DNA from: Thermoplasmatota archaeon
Lineage (GTDB): Archaea; Thermoplasmatota; JAQUQK01
Assembly (NCBI GenBank): GCA_028716125.1
Contig: JAQUQK010000002.1
Location: 1 to 33,375 of the forward strand
Reading direction: 5' to 3'
DNA: 33,375 nt
Shown here: piece by piece, positions 1 to 6,352 of the stretch
Numbering within the stretch: position 1 is the first letter of the stretch
Layout of the letters: the number at the start of each line of letters is the position of its first letter
The notes under the pieces: model-generated
What the model was told of the DNA's origin: nothing
The model's database searches: none
What the model saw: the letters and a program-made list of their open reading frames with translations, nothing else
Translations under genes and position numbers: made by a program

Positions 1-98
1 TGCTTGTTGACCTGGTCCCACTGCTCGTGAAGCTGCTCTATTTTCTTAAGCACTTCTTCGCGTTTTCTTATTCCGCTCCTTTTTAGAAAAGGTGCCAT
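1..98 (-). CDS. Partial hypothetical protein, N-terminal part only
   Basis: The gene runs leftward off the window edge, so only about 32 residues are visible. They are basic and then helical and charged (KKIEQLHEQWDQVNK), as in a coiled coil. I chose the ATG at base 98 rather than the in-frame ATG at 110 because the TATA box at 121-128 is centred about 27 bases from 98, matching the near-leaderless spacing of other promoters in this window; 110 would be only 15 bases away. No function can be assigned. Confidence 0.5.
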   Translation of the reverse strand, partial: MAPFLKRSGIRKREEVLKKIEQLHEQWDQVNK

Positions 99-120
99 AG
101 TCGCCTGCATATAATATCCA

Positions 121-128
121 GTTATAAA
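121..128 (-). promoter_or_regulatory. TATA box of the leftward partial gene
   Basis: On the minus strand the sequence reads CCTTTATAAC. It lies about 27 bases before the ATG at 98, the distance expected for an archaeal TATA box driving a nearly leaderless transcript. Confidence 0.5.
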
Positions 129-207
129 GGCTAGGGTTTCGCCTCAAATTTCGCACGAAAGAAAAGCCGAAATAAAACCGAACAAGAGCGTCCATCTCCA
201 AAGTCGG

Positions 208-239
208 AAAAAATAGGCTTCGCGCCGGTCAGCGGCGCG
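208..239 (-). terminator. Possible hairpin terminator after the AbrB-like gene
   Basis: CGCGCCG (221-227) and CGGCGCG (233-239) form a 7-bp stem with a 5-base loop. On the minus strand this is followed by six T (208-213). It lies about 80 bases past the stop codon of the leftward gene at 321-518. Archaeal termination depends mainly on T runs, so the hairpin may not be essential. Confidence 0.4.
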
Positions 240-320
240 CCTTCTTCTCTTCTTCATCAAGAGGAGAAACCCCATGTTGCAGAACGGAAACCCGCCAACG
301 GCCGGCATTGCGCCGAAAAA

Positions 321-518
321 TCACTTAATCTCTATTTTTACTGTTTTAACTGCGCGCTTGACGAATATTTCTCCACCCGGCTCTTTTTCAACAAATGCAA
401 GCCCCTCGCCTTCTTCTCCAGTAAAGCACAACCTTTTGCGCACATCGCTCGGCAACGCCAGATATATGCCGCGAGTAAGGGAGGAAATGGCAATAATTCT
501 CTCCTTTTTTTCTACCAT
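321..518 (-). CDS. AbrB/SpoVT-like DNA-binding protein
   Basis: The product has 65 residues. It shows the swapped-hairpin pattern of AbrB-type regulators: a short strand, a segment like TRGIYLALPSDVRKRL (residues 15-30), then a strand rich in E, F and V. In archaea such proteins are small dimeric transcription regulators or antitoxins. It starts at ATG 518, about 31 bases from a TATA-like ATTTAATA at 545-555 on the minus strand. It is divergent from the gene at 614, and the region between them is full of palindromes, which suggests autoregulation. No adjacent toxin is evident, so a stand-alone regulator is more likely than an antitoxin. The family call is fairly secure; the target is inference. 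Confidence 0.65.
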   Translation of the reverse strand: MVEKKERIIAISSLTRGIYLALPSDVRKRLCFTGEEGEGLAFVEKEPGGEIFVKRAVKTVKIEIK

Positions 519-540
519 AGCAGTCTATTGTGGTATTGTT

Positions 541-600
541 GCGAAATTATTAAATACATTCATTGTATACAATATTGTAATTATATTACAGAATTGTAAT
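541..600. promoter_or_regulatory. Divergent promoter with nested palindromes
   Basis: The region between the AbrB-like gene (leftward from 518) and the small gene at 614 contains the perfect 12-base palindrome ATTGTATACAAT (562-573) and the inverted repeat TGTAAT-TAT-ATTACA (576-590), which encloses the rightward TATA sequence ATTATATTA. A leftward TATA-like ATTTAATA lies at 545-555. The GTATAC core recurs at 14409, 14437, 19045, 19073 and 24631, so the same regulator may bind all of them. Confidence 0.55.
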
Positions 601-613
601 ATGGGGTGTTGAT

Positions 614-793
614 GTGGGAGTACACAGGACAGATAAGTGGGTTGATAGGAAGATTGCCGAGAAGCAAGCCGAAATGACGTTGGATGGCTTGAAACCACAC
701 GAAAGAGACTCGGATGCGGCTCTGCGCGCCTTGCTTGAAGAAGGCGACGCCGCAATAGCCGAACTGAAACGCAGGGATGCCGAAAAACGATAA
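614..793 (+). CDS. Small charged helical protein
   Basis: A 59-residue protein read from GTG 614. It is rich in Lys, Arg, Glu and Ala, with a helical C-terminus (ALLEEGDAAIAELKRRDAEK). The start is chosen because the TATA box at 580-588 lies about 30 bases upstream and the frame stays open to a TAA at 791. The nearby ATG at 612 is in another frame and gives only a 21-residue peptide. It is the first gene of a rightward unit whose promoter is shared with the AbrB-like gene. I do not recognise the family; a small DNA-binding or accessory role is possible. Confidence 0.55.
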   Translation: MGVHRTDKWVDRKIAEKQAEMTLDGLKPHERDSDAALRALLEEGDAAIAELKRRDAEKR

Positions 794-813
794 TCAATCA
801 TGGGGGAACCAAC

Positions 814-900
814 ATGAAAACAGGAACCGAGAACCAAAAGGCAACGACAAAGACGGGGCAAGTACCCGCCGAGAACTCAATAGAAACGCGGGGGGCTTAA
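814..900 (+). CDS. Possible 28-residue microprotein
   Basis: A short hydrophilic Thr/Lys-rich ORF from ATG 814, preceded by a purine-rich GGGGGAA at about 9 bases. Its stop falls 2 bases before the GTG start of the repeat protein at 903. The main support is that it fills the gap between 793 and 903 in operon fashion. It may be no more than leader sequence. Confidence 0.3.
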   Translation: MKTGTENQKATTKTGQVPAENSIETRGA

Positions 901-902
901 TC

Positions 903-1715
903 GTGTGCGATTTCGTTTCTTGGATTGAAGCCAACGGCAAAAATTACTTCTTGACAGACGCCGAAGTATTTTCTGATGTCGGAAAGGAAAAATTAGAAGG
1001 CTCGAAACGCAGTGATTTCATCGGCCACGGGTCAATCAGAAAGTTTTACGGACTGATGAACGGCCACGAAGAAAAACAGGTAAGAAACTTTTGGGGCGAA
1101 AAAGCAAGACAGCACATTCCAGCAGAACTTCTTGCACTAGTAGATGATTTCGACAGAAACTTTGGGCGACTTTTCGAGACATCATTCGAGAACGACGATC
1201 TAACTTACCTTATCTCGCATGCGCCTGAAGCCTGGAAGAGCAAGGCATCGGCTCAGATTCTGAAGCAGAATCCTACCAACGACAACCTGCTTGACATCAT
1301 CTACAATGCGCCTGAAGCCTGGAAGAGCAAGGCATGGGCTCAGCTTCTGAAGCAGAATCCTACCAACGGAGAACTTGCTTACATCGTCAGGAATGCGCCT
1401 GAAGCCTGGAAGAGCAAGGCATGGGCTCAGCTTCTGAAGCAGAATCCTACCAACGGAGAACTTGCTTACATCGTCAGGAATGCGCCTGAAGCCTGGAAGA
1501 GCAAGGCATCGGCTCAGATTCTGAAGCAGAATCCTACCAACGGAGAACTTGCTTACATCGTCAGGAATGCGCCTGAAGCCTGGAAGAGCAAGGCATGGGC
1601 TCAGCTTCTGAAGCAGAATCCTACCAACGACAACCTGCTTGACATCATCTACAATGCGCCTGAAGCCTGGAAACAGAAAGCGCAGAAAATCTTGGACGAG
1701 CGCAACACGAAATAA
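903..1715 (+). CDS. Repeat protein: phage-type N-terminal domain plus six 29-residue helical repeats
   Basis: The product has 270 residues from GTG 903. The first 80 residues (CDFVSWIE, FLTDAEVF, FIGHGSIRKFYGL) resemble small uncharacterised phage proteins that begin just this way, which is why I prefer GTG 903 over the in-frame ATG 777; the extra residues from 777 are Asn/Arg/Gly-rich and look non-coding. From about residue 107 come tandem repeats of 29 residues with the pattern NAPEAWKSKAWAQLLKQNPT followed by a variable nine, predicted to stack as a helical solenoid. The copies are nearly identical in DNA, so the expansion is recent. Such solenoids usually bind other proteins. The role is unknown. 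Confidence 0.75.
   Translation: MCDFVSWIEANGKNYFLTDAEVFSDVGKEKLEGSKRSDFIGHGSIRKFYGLMNGHEEKQVRNFWGEKARQHIPAELLALVDDFDRNFGRLFETSFENDDLTYLISHAPEAWKSKASAQILKQNPTNDNLLDIIYNAPEAWKSKAWAQLLKQNPTNGELAYIVRNAPEAWKSKAWAQLLKQNPTNGELAYIVRNAPEAWKSKASAQILKQNPTNGELAYIVRNAPEAWKSKAWAQLLKQNPTNDNLLDIIYNAPEAWKQKAQKILDERNTK
1221..1712 (+). repeat. Tandem 87-bp coding repeats
   Basis: Units start at 1221, 1308, 1395, 1482, 1569 and 1656 (the last is partial), giving a period of exactly 87 bases or 29 codons. Two alternative end modules occur: DNLLDIIY at the first and fifth positions, GELAYIVR in the middle. This pattern suggests unequal crossing over or gene conversion. Copy number may vary between strains, and assembly may have collapsed copies. 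Confidence 0.9.
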
Positions 1716-1745
1716 GCAACACCTTTCTCTTTTTTCATTTATCGC

Positions 1746-1814
1746 GGTGGCGGGAGTTCGTCGGACGGTTCCCCGGCGCAACTCTTCGGGGTTCAAGACC
1801 CCGCGCCACCACCA
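1746..1814 (+). ncRNA. tRNA-like structure with encoded CCA
   Basis: GGTGGCG (1746-1752) pairs perfectly with CGCCACC (1804-1810), then a discriminator A and CCA follow (1811-1814). Bases 1787-1803 form a textbook T-arm: a 5-bp stem around the seven-base loop TTCAAGA, which fits the TTCRANN consensus. The 34 bases between, instead of D and anticodon arms, can fold into a single long hairpin: GAGTT with AACTC, extended by CGTCGG with CCGGCG. The total is 66 bases before CCA, shorter than a normal tRNA, and no canonical anticodon arm is visible. It sits in the 119-base gap between two rightward genes. It could be an acceptor/T-arm mimic, a degenerate tRNA, or an attachment-site relic. Confidence 0.5.
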
Positions 1815-1834
1815 AGGAACCAAGAGGTAAGTGT

Positions 1835-2479
1835 ATGGATAATGTAAATGTCCCGGGAATGAACCAAATTCAACCGCAAATGCCAAGCCTCCGCCTGCCG
1901 TTCCAATCCAAAATCGACCAATTCAAGTTCCCAACAATCCCATCTCTCCGCTTCGGCTCAGCCACCGAATACGACCCTTATTTTGACCAGAACGAAGGCC
2001 AGTGGCACTGCAAAATCAAGGGAAAGAACCACGGATGCGAAGCCTTCGATGAATTCCACAGAAAAGGCCAGCACATAGAATGCCGCCACATCCTGCACAG
2101 GATTAACGACCGCCTGATCGCAAAGGGGCTGCTTCAGGACCTTCTCGCGCAGCGCCGCCGTGCAAAGGACACAATGACCCAGGGCGAGGCAAGGGAACTT
2201 ACAAAGAACTCCCCGGAAGGCCAGCTCCTACGCTACCTCTTCGAGGGGTACTTCTCCGACCATGCTGGCGAGGAAATCACGATTGACGACGTACACGAAT
2301 ACCTCGGCCCCGCCATTGCGGACAATAATCCGATGATGGGTTCTATCACGTCATGGCTTGCGCGGGACGGAATAATCGAGCCTGTGAAGTCCAGCGATGG
2401 CTATCAGAAGTTCGTAAAGAGCACCAGGGAAGCCAGAAACGGAAGCGCAATGCGCGTCTGGCGGTATCGGGAGGCGTAA
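1835..2479 (+). CDS. SWIM-like zinc-binding protein with C-terminal winged-helix-like region
   Basis: The product has 214 residues from ATG 1835, with AGAGGT upstream as ribosome site. Residues 57-86 hold C59, C68, C83 and H85 in a C-x8-C-x14-C-x-H spacing with the segment IECRHI, like SWIM-type zinc fingers (DNA or protein binding). Residues 125-214 look like a winged helix: TIDDVHEYL, then ITSWLARDGIIEPV, then a strand pair. Proteins of this kind occur among phage and plasmid accessory genes. It begins the dense rightward operon. The zinc site is visible; DNA binding is inference. Confidence 0.7.
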   Translation: MDNVNVPGMNQIQPQMPSLRLPFQSKIDQFKFPTIPSLRFGSATEYDPYFDQNEGQWHCKIKGKNHGCEAFDEFHRKGQHIECRHILHRINDRLIAKGLLQDLLAQRRRAKDTMTQGEARELTKNSPEGQLLRYLFEGYFSDHAGEEITIDDVHEYLGPAIADNNPMMGSITSWLARDGIIEPVKSSDGYQKFVKSTREARNGSAMRVWRYREA

Positions 2480-2481
2480 AG

Positions 2482-2658
2482 GTGAGCAAGAAAATCGGCT
2501 TTTGTGACGTCGAAGGTTGCGAAAAACCGTGTTGTGCAACTCACAATCATAAAAGCGCGCATGGGCACCTACAGAAAGGCGGTGGGTGCAAATGCAATGA
2601 ACATGCAGGCCAGTTGACTTATGATCACAAGAAGCGGCAGTTCGTGATGGAGGAATAA
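2482..2658 (+). CDS. Cys/His-rich microprotein
   Basis: A 58-residue protein from GTG 2482, with the ribosome site GGGAGG at 2469-2474 and a 2-base gap from the previous stop. It has six Cys and six His, including CDVEGCEKPCC near the N-terminus, HNHKSAHGH in the middle and CKCNEHAG later, which would bind one or two zinc ions. A longer in-frame ORF begins at 2353 but lies within the previous gene, so the GTG is preferred. Function unknown. Confidence 0.6.
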   Translation: MSKKIGFCDVEGCEKPCCATHNHKSAHGHLQKGGGCKCNEHAGQLTYDHKKRQFVMEE

Positions 2659-2659
2659 T

Positions 2660-2938
2660 ATGCCGACCATAAAAGAGAATCTTGAAGCAGAAGTCCGAGC
2701 CGCCGAAGAGAACGTCCGTATGGCAAGAGGCAGGCACATTTCATATAAAGAAGCCCTGCGACAGGCCGAACTCTCGCTGCGGAGGGTAAGACACGACGCG
2801 AACCAGGCATACACCAACTGGAAGAATGCGAGGCGCGAGCTGGCCAGGGCGAAAGCGCGCCTTTCTTCCTATCCCTCCAAGTCCCGCAACTGGGCGAAGG
2901 AAAACATCGGCAAGATTCTCGGCAAGATGGAGGCATAG
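2660..2938 (+). CDS. Small coiled-coil protein
   Basis: A 92-residue protein from ATG 2660, with GGAGGA 6 bases upstream, placed 1 base after the previous stop. Almost the whole protein is one charged helix (NLEAEVRAAEENVRMARGR to ARRELARAKARLSS) with heptad-like spacing, so a homodimeric coiled coil is likely. I do not recognise the family. Its tight position between two zinc microproteins shows that it belongs to the same operon. Confidence 0.65.
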   Translation: MPTIKENLEAEVRAAEENVRMARGRHISYKEALRQAELSLRRVRHDANQAYTNWKNARRELARAKARLSSYPSKSRNWAKENIGKILGKMEA

Positions 2939-2940
2939 GC

Positions 2941-3132
2941 ATGGTTTCCGCTCAGTTCAAGCGCTGCGTAAGAACGCACCGCTTCGCCACAGATCCAAAC
3001 AAGCGCTGCGAAAAGTGCAAACACGCCGACCACAGCAAGATGCAGTTTAACAAGAATCAATTTCCGTGCAATCTTGCTGAAGACCTAACGACGCTTGCCG
3101 GCCACGTTTGCGACTGCTTTGCGGAGGCCTAA
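2941..3132 (+). CDS. Cys-rich microprotein
   Basis: A 63-residue protein from ATG 2941, 2 bases after the previous stop. It contains CVRTH, CEKCKHAD, a later C and CDC near the C-terminus, consistent with a treble-clef or ribbon-type zinc site. Function unknown; many phage operons carry proteins of this size and kind. Confidence 0.65.
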   Translation: MVSAQFKRCVRTHRFATDPNKRCEKCKHADHSKMQFNKNQFPCNLAEDLTTLAGHVCDCFAEA

Positions 3133-3134
3133 TC

Positions 3135-3224
3135 ATGTCAGATTGGAACGACAGCATCCCGCAATTCGAAGATGATGAATTCCCGGACGACGAATTGCAG
3201 TTTGAACCTGAGGAGGAGAAGTAG
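3135..3224 (+). CDS. Acidic 29-residue microprotein
   Basis: A very short ORF from ATG 3135, 2 bases after the previous stop and immediately before the next ATG. More than a third of its residues are Asp or Glu (for example DDEFPDDELQFEPEEE). The exact packing between neighbours is the best evidence that it is translated. Acidic microproteins of phages can act as DNA mimics, but nothing here proves that. Confidence 0.5.
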   Translation: MSDWNDSIPQFEDDEFPDDELQFEPEEEK

Positions 3225-3347
3225 ATGCCTGAAAACCGCTGCATCTCTTGCGGAAGCACCGACACCAAGAAGGAACGCCCCACGCCAAACGGCGCTTTCG
3301 TGCTGACCTGCAAAACCTGCGGCAACGTTCATACTTCATGGAGGTAA
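3225..3347 (+). CDS. Zinc-ribbon microprotein
   Basis: A 40-residue protein whose ATG directly follows the stop of the previous ORF and is preceded by GAGGAGAAG as ribosome site. It has two CxxC knuckles (CISCG at residues 6-10 and CKTCG near 30) separated by about 20 residues, the classic one-zinc ribbon. Such ribbons bind nucleic acid or partner proteins. Confidence 0.65.
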   Translation: MPENRCISCGSTDTKKERPTPNGAFVLTCKTCGNVHTSWR

Positions 3348-3351
3348 GCGA

Positions 3352-3504
3352 ATGAATGAGAAAGATTTCAAGAGATACGTCGACTTTCAAGATAAGATGT
3401 GTGCGGGGACAATCACCAAAAAGGAAACGGCAGAATATCAAAAACTTCTGAAAAAAGAATGGGCATCTTACAGAAAAACATTGATGGAGGGTTTGGATGA
3501 GTGA
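3352..3504 (+). CDS. Small charged helical protein
   Basis: A 50-residue protein from ATG 3352 with GGAGG upstream. It is rich in Lys and Glu (DFKRYVDFQDKM, ETAEYQKLLKKEWASYRK) and probably forms two helices. It overlaps the next gene by 8 bases, which suggests translational coupling. Family not recognised. Confidence 0.55.
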   Translation: MNEKDFKRYVDFQDKMCAGTITKKETAEYQKLLKKEWASYRKTLMEGLDE

Positions 3505-3649
3505 ACAATGTATAAGATGCGGAAGATTCGGCGCGGAACATCAAGTCCAGATGATTTTTGCAGACAAAACCAAGACGGATGTTGTGATTTGCGGGCAATG
3601 CAAGGAAGAAGTCAAGGTCGAAATCGCTAAACAGAATGGGTGGAGGTAA
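3497..3649 (+). CDS. Zinc-ribbon microprotein
   Basis: A 50-residue protein from ATG 3497, with GGAGGG upstream. It has CIRCG at residues 5-9 and CGQC at about 33-36, the two knuckles of a small zinc ribbon with a beta hairpin between. It is the second such ribbon within 300 bases; the two are not obvious duplicates. Function unknown. Confidence 0.65.
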   Translation: MSEQCIRCGRFGAEHQVQMIFADKTKTDVVICGQCKEEVKVEIAKQNGWR

Positions 3650-3653
3650 TCAC

Positions 3654-3740
3654 GTGAAACCAGAACATTGGTTATGGATCGTGGCTCCGCTGCTCATAGT
3701 AGGGGAACTTGCATTGGTTTTGGTTCTCAGGGGTGCATAA
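3654..3740 (+). CDS. Single-span membrane microprotein
   Basis: A 28-residue protein read from GTG 3654, with GGAGG 10 bases before. After a polar start (MKPEHWL) it is one hydrophobic segment (WIVAPLLIVGELALVLVL) ending in RGA, so a single membrane helix is likely. It is packed directly against the next ATG. Function unknown. Confidence 0.5.
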   Translation: MKPEHWLWIVAPLLIVGELALVLVLRGA

Positions 3741-3932
3741 ATGGCATCCTGTCACTATTTCGAATCGAATCTGGCCCTGGGAGGGGAAGGGAAACCAAGG
3801 CCTAAAGTCGGCGGCAAGCGAAAGGGCGGGAGTCCTGAATTTTTCGCATCTGCATCGGAATCCCATGGCTTGCTTACCCTCGCCCCGCGTAATGTCGCCG
3901 GCTTCTCTTTCTCTAGAATGGCGGTGCTGTAA
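3741..3932 (+). CDS. Hypothetical 63-residue protein
   Basis: The ATG follows the previous stop directly and the TAA overlaps the next ATG, so it fits the operon. The product is basic and Gly/Ser-rich in the middle (GEGKPRPKVGGKRKGGS) with no recognised motif. Base use is less typical of coding sequence than in its neighbours, so it may be partly non-coding. Confidence 0.45.
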   Translation: MASCHYFESNLALGGEGKPRPKVGGKRKGGSPEFFASASESHGLLTLAPRNVAGFSFSRMAVL

Positions 3933-4084
3933 TGCCAACCTACGCCCTGCCCTGCGGCAACAAGGTCGATGATGCCCGCGGCTCTGTGCAGCACGAGAGC
4001 ACCGACCCGTCTAAGAAGGTTCCAAGCGCTTTCTGCCCCAAGTGCGGAAAGTGGGAAGAAGCGACATTGGTGGTGGGGGCATGA
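3932..4084 (+). CDS. Cys-containing microprotein upstream of the DNA methyltransferase
   Basis: A 50-residue protein from ATG 3932. It has one Cys near residue 8 and a CPKCG knuckle near residue 38, suggesting zinc binding. Its TGA overlaps the ATG of the methyltransferase gene (ATGA at 4081), a strong sign of translational coupling. This overlap also argues that the methyltransferase starts at 4081 and not at 4042. Confidence 0.6.
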   Translation: MPTYALPCGNKVDDARGSVQHESTDPSKKVPSAFCPKCGKWEEATLVVGA

Positions 4085-6075
4085 CCGAAAAGAGGCAAAT
4101 CTTCGCAGCCGACCTGTTCTGTGGCGCTGGCGGCACATCCAAGGGCCTTGTTGAAGCATGTCGCGCTGCCGGAATAGAAGTCAATCTCGTTGCAGTCAAC
4201 CATTGGAAGGTTGCAATAGCGACCCATAAGAAGAACATCTGCGGCCCGGGAGTTAACGCCACTCACGTTTGCGATAGGATTCAGGCAGTCAACCCGCTAA
4301 AGCTCGTCCCAGGCGGACACTTGGATATACTGGCCGCCAGTCCCGAATGTGTTTTCCACAGCAGGGCGAGAGGCGGAAAGCCCATAAACGACCAGCGCCG
4401 CACAACTGCATGGCGCGTTACCAAATGGATGAAAGTGCTTGATATTGACAGCGTTATAATCGAAAACGTTCCCGAATTTGAGCAGTGGGGGCCGCTCATG
4501 CAGAAAAAAGACAAGAATGGAAATCTTGTTTTTGACAAGAAAGGCCGCCCCGTTATGATTCCCGATCCGGCGCACCGGGGAGAGATATTCCAGCGGTATA
4601 TCAAGAAGATGCGCGACCTCGGATATAACGTAGAATACAAGGTTATGAATTCCGCGGACTATGGCGCATTCACTTCGCGCCGCCGCCTCTTCATACGCGC
4701 AGCCAAGAAGGGCGGCAAAATAATATGGCCAAACCAGACCCATTCAAAGGTTGGCAAGGACGGAAAGCCAACAATACCTGACACCCTGCCATGGAACGCG
4801 GCGCGCAAGATAATTGACTGGAAACTTGAAGGGCAGAGCATATTCAGCAGGAAAAAGCCGCTTTCTGAGAAGACGATGCAGCGCATAGTCCGCGGCCTTG
4901 AGAAGTTCGGCGGCAGAGAGCTAAAGCCGTTCATCGTGAAACTTCGCGGGACCAGCACCGTTTCGAGCATAGAGGAACCAATACATATGCTATCCGGCAG
5001 CACCAACATGGCGCTTGCTGAACCGAGACTTGACCATGCCTGCATAGTTGACATGTTCGGCAGGGACGACAAGCCGGACACGCGCATAGCGGGCATGGAC
5101 GGCCCTGTTCCAACACTACCGTGCAGTAATCGCGTAGGGGTTGCACGTGCTTTCATAGTCCCGCCACTAGGATATTATGCGCGAAATGGCGACGCCAACG
5201 CGCCAAGGAGTGTAGAAGACCCGCTGCAGACCGTCATAGCAAGCAGGGGCGGCGGCCACCTTGTAGAAGCCGAGCTTGTCCCGGATGATATATCGTTCAC
5301 TCTCGGCCAGCAGACTAACGCCGCTGCTCGTAACATAAGCGAACCGCTGGCGACTATTGCGACGGCTGGCGCCATCTCCCGGGTAAGCGCAGAACTGAAG
5401 CCATTCGTGGTGTCAATCGACCACAACACCAAGGCAGCCGGCGGAGTATCCAGCGTAGAGAATCCGCTTTCTGTAATTTCCTCAAAGGCGCGCCATGCGG
5501 TTGTTGCTGCTGAACTGACGCCAGACAACGAAAAGCTGGACGGCCAGAAGAATTCATTCATCGCGCAGTATTACGGCCAATCTATAGGCAGCTCGGTTGA
5601 TGCTCCGTTGCCATCCCAGACGGGCAAGGTAAAGAGCTATCTGGTAGGCGCTTTCATCACGCAGAACTTCGGAGAGCGCAATGGTCAAGAGCCAAGATGC
5701 CAGTCCATAGAAAATCCCCTTTCCGCGCCAACTAGCGCCGGAGCCGGGAACCTTGCAACTGCGCACTTGGTTGAATATTACGGGAACGGCCAGCCGCGCA
5801 GCATCGAAGAGCCATTGGGCACCATATCAACAAAAGACCGCTTCGCCCTTGTTCAGCCGGTAGTAGACGGCTGGAAGCTTGACATCAAGTTCCGCATGCT
5901 TCAGCCGCACGAGCTTGCCGCAGCCATGGGCCTGCCCGACTACGAATTCGCAGGAACCAAGACCGAGCAGGTTAAGCAGATCGGGAACGCCGTTGAGGGC
6001 CACAATGCGCTTGCGCTTTGCTACTCGGCGCTTACAGGAAACGCCCTTCCGCCGCAGACAGGGGGGATGGCATGA
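4081..6075 (+). CDS. DNA (cytosine-5) methyltransferase with a long repeat-rich recognition region
   Basis: The enzyme transfers a methyl group from S-adenosylmethionine to carbon 5 of cytosine in DNA. At 664 residues it is long for the family. Visible motifs: motif I ADLFCGAGG (residues 8-16), the catalytic Cys in SPEC (87-90, where PC is more usual), motif VI ENVP (128-131), and the C-terminal QIGNAV (633-638) of motif X. From about 290 to 600 there are some seven copies of a unit built on SIEEPLGTISTKDRFALV-like sequence, typical of phage-borne members. The start at ATG 4081 overlaps the preceding stop and has GGTGGGGG upstream. No cognate nuclease lies nearby, so it is probably a solitary methyltransferase that protects the element or masks it from host restriction. 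Target sequence unknown. Confidence 0.9.
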   Translation: MTEKRQIFAADLFCGAGGTSKGLVEACRAAGIEVNLVAVNHWKVAIATHKKNICGPGVNATHVCDRIQAVNPLKLVPGGHLDILAASPECVFHSRARGGKPINDQRRTTAWRVTKWMKVLDIDSVIIENVPEFEQWGPLMQKKDKNGNLVFDKKGRPVMIPDPAHRGEIFQRYIKKMRDLGYNVEYKVMNSADYGAFTSRRRLFIRAAKKGGKIIWPNQTHSKVGKDGKPTIPDTLPWNAARKIIDWKLEGQSIFSRKKPLSEKTMQRIVRGLEKFGGRELKPFIVKLRGTSTVSSIEEPIHMLSGSTNMALAEPRLDHACIVDMFGRDDKPDTRIAGMDGPVPTLPCSNRVGVARAFIVPPLGYYARNGDANAPRSVEDPLQTVIASRGGGHLVEAELVPDDISFTLGQQTNAAARNISEPLATIATAGAISRVSAELKPFVVSIDHNTKAAGGVSSVENPLSVISSKARHAVVAAELTPDNEKLDGQKNSFIAQYYGQSIGSSVDAPLPSQTGKVKSYLVGAFITQNFGERNGQEPRCQSIENPLSAPTSAGAGNLATAHLVEYYGNGQPRSIEEPLGTISTKDRFALVQPVVDGWKLDIKFRMLQPHELAAAMGLPDYEFAGTKTEQVKQIGNAVEGHNALALCYSALTGNALPPQTGGMA

Positions 6076-6248
6076 AGGATGCTGACCGCTACGGCAAGCC
6101 ATATGTCTGGCGGCTTACTTTAGATGATTTCGAAGAAGACCTCCGAATTCATGCAGATGGCGGCGCAGTATGCCCAATTATCGAGAACACGACCTGCGGC
6201 CACCCCTGGTCATTTTGCAAGACTTGCTATCATCGGGAGGTCAATTAA
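6072..6248 (+). CDS. Small Cys/His protein
   Basis: A 58-residue protein whose ATG overlaps the methyltransferase stop (ATGA at 6072). The C-terminal half has C-x7-C-x5-C-x2-C (CPIIENTTCGHPWSFCKTC) plus His, a likely zinc site. It overlaps the next ATG at 6248 by one base. Family not recognised. Confidence 0.6.
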   Translation: MKDADRYGKPYVWRLTLDDFEEDLRIHADGGAVCPIIENTTCGHPWSFCKTCYHREVN

Positions 6249-6352
6249 TGTCCCAAACCCCCTACGCCATCCTTTTCCTCATCCTTTCGCCAATCATAAT
6301 CCCAATCTGCCTCTTCGGAAAGCCCGTAACATCATGGGGGTGGCGGCTCTGA
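6248..6352 (+). CDS. Single-span membrane microprotein
   Basis: A 34-residue protein from ATG 6248 with GGGAGG upstream. Residues 6-23 (YAILFLILSPIIIPICLF) form one hydrophobic span, then GKPVTSWGWRL. It overlaps the start of the next methyltransferase. Function unknown. Confidence 0.5.
   Translation: MSQTPYAILFLILSPIIIPICLFGKPVTSWGWRL

Noticed and set aside
274..612. Rightward 112-residue ORF with a good GAGGAG ribosome-like site
   Set aside because: It is the complement of the AbrB-like gene, whose protein pattern and promoter are convincing; the ORF product has no protein-like features.
1221..1712. Tandem repeats as a CRISPR array
   Set aside because: The units are contiguous 87-base coding repeats with no spacers and encode a consistent protein period.
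1200..1886. Leftward 228-residue repeat ORF
   Set aside because: It mirrors the 87-base coding repeats of the rightward gene, which keep the other two frames open as well.
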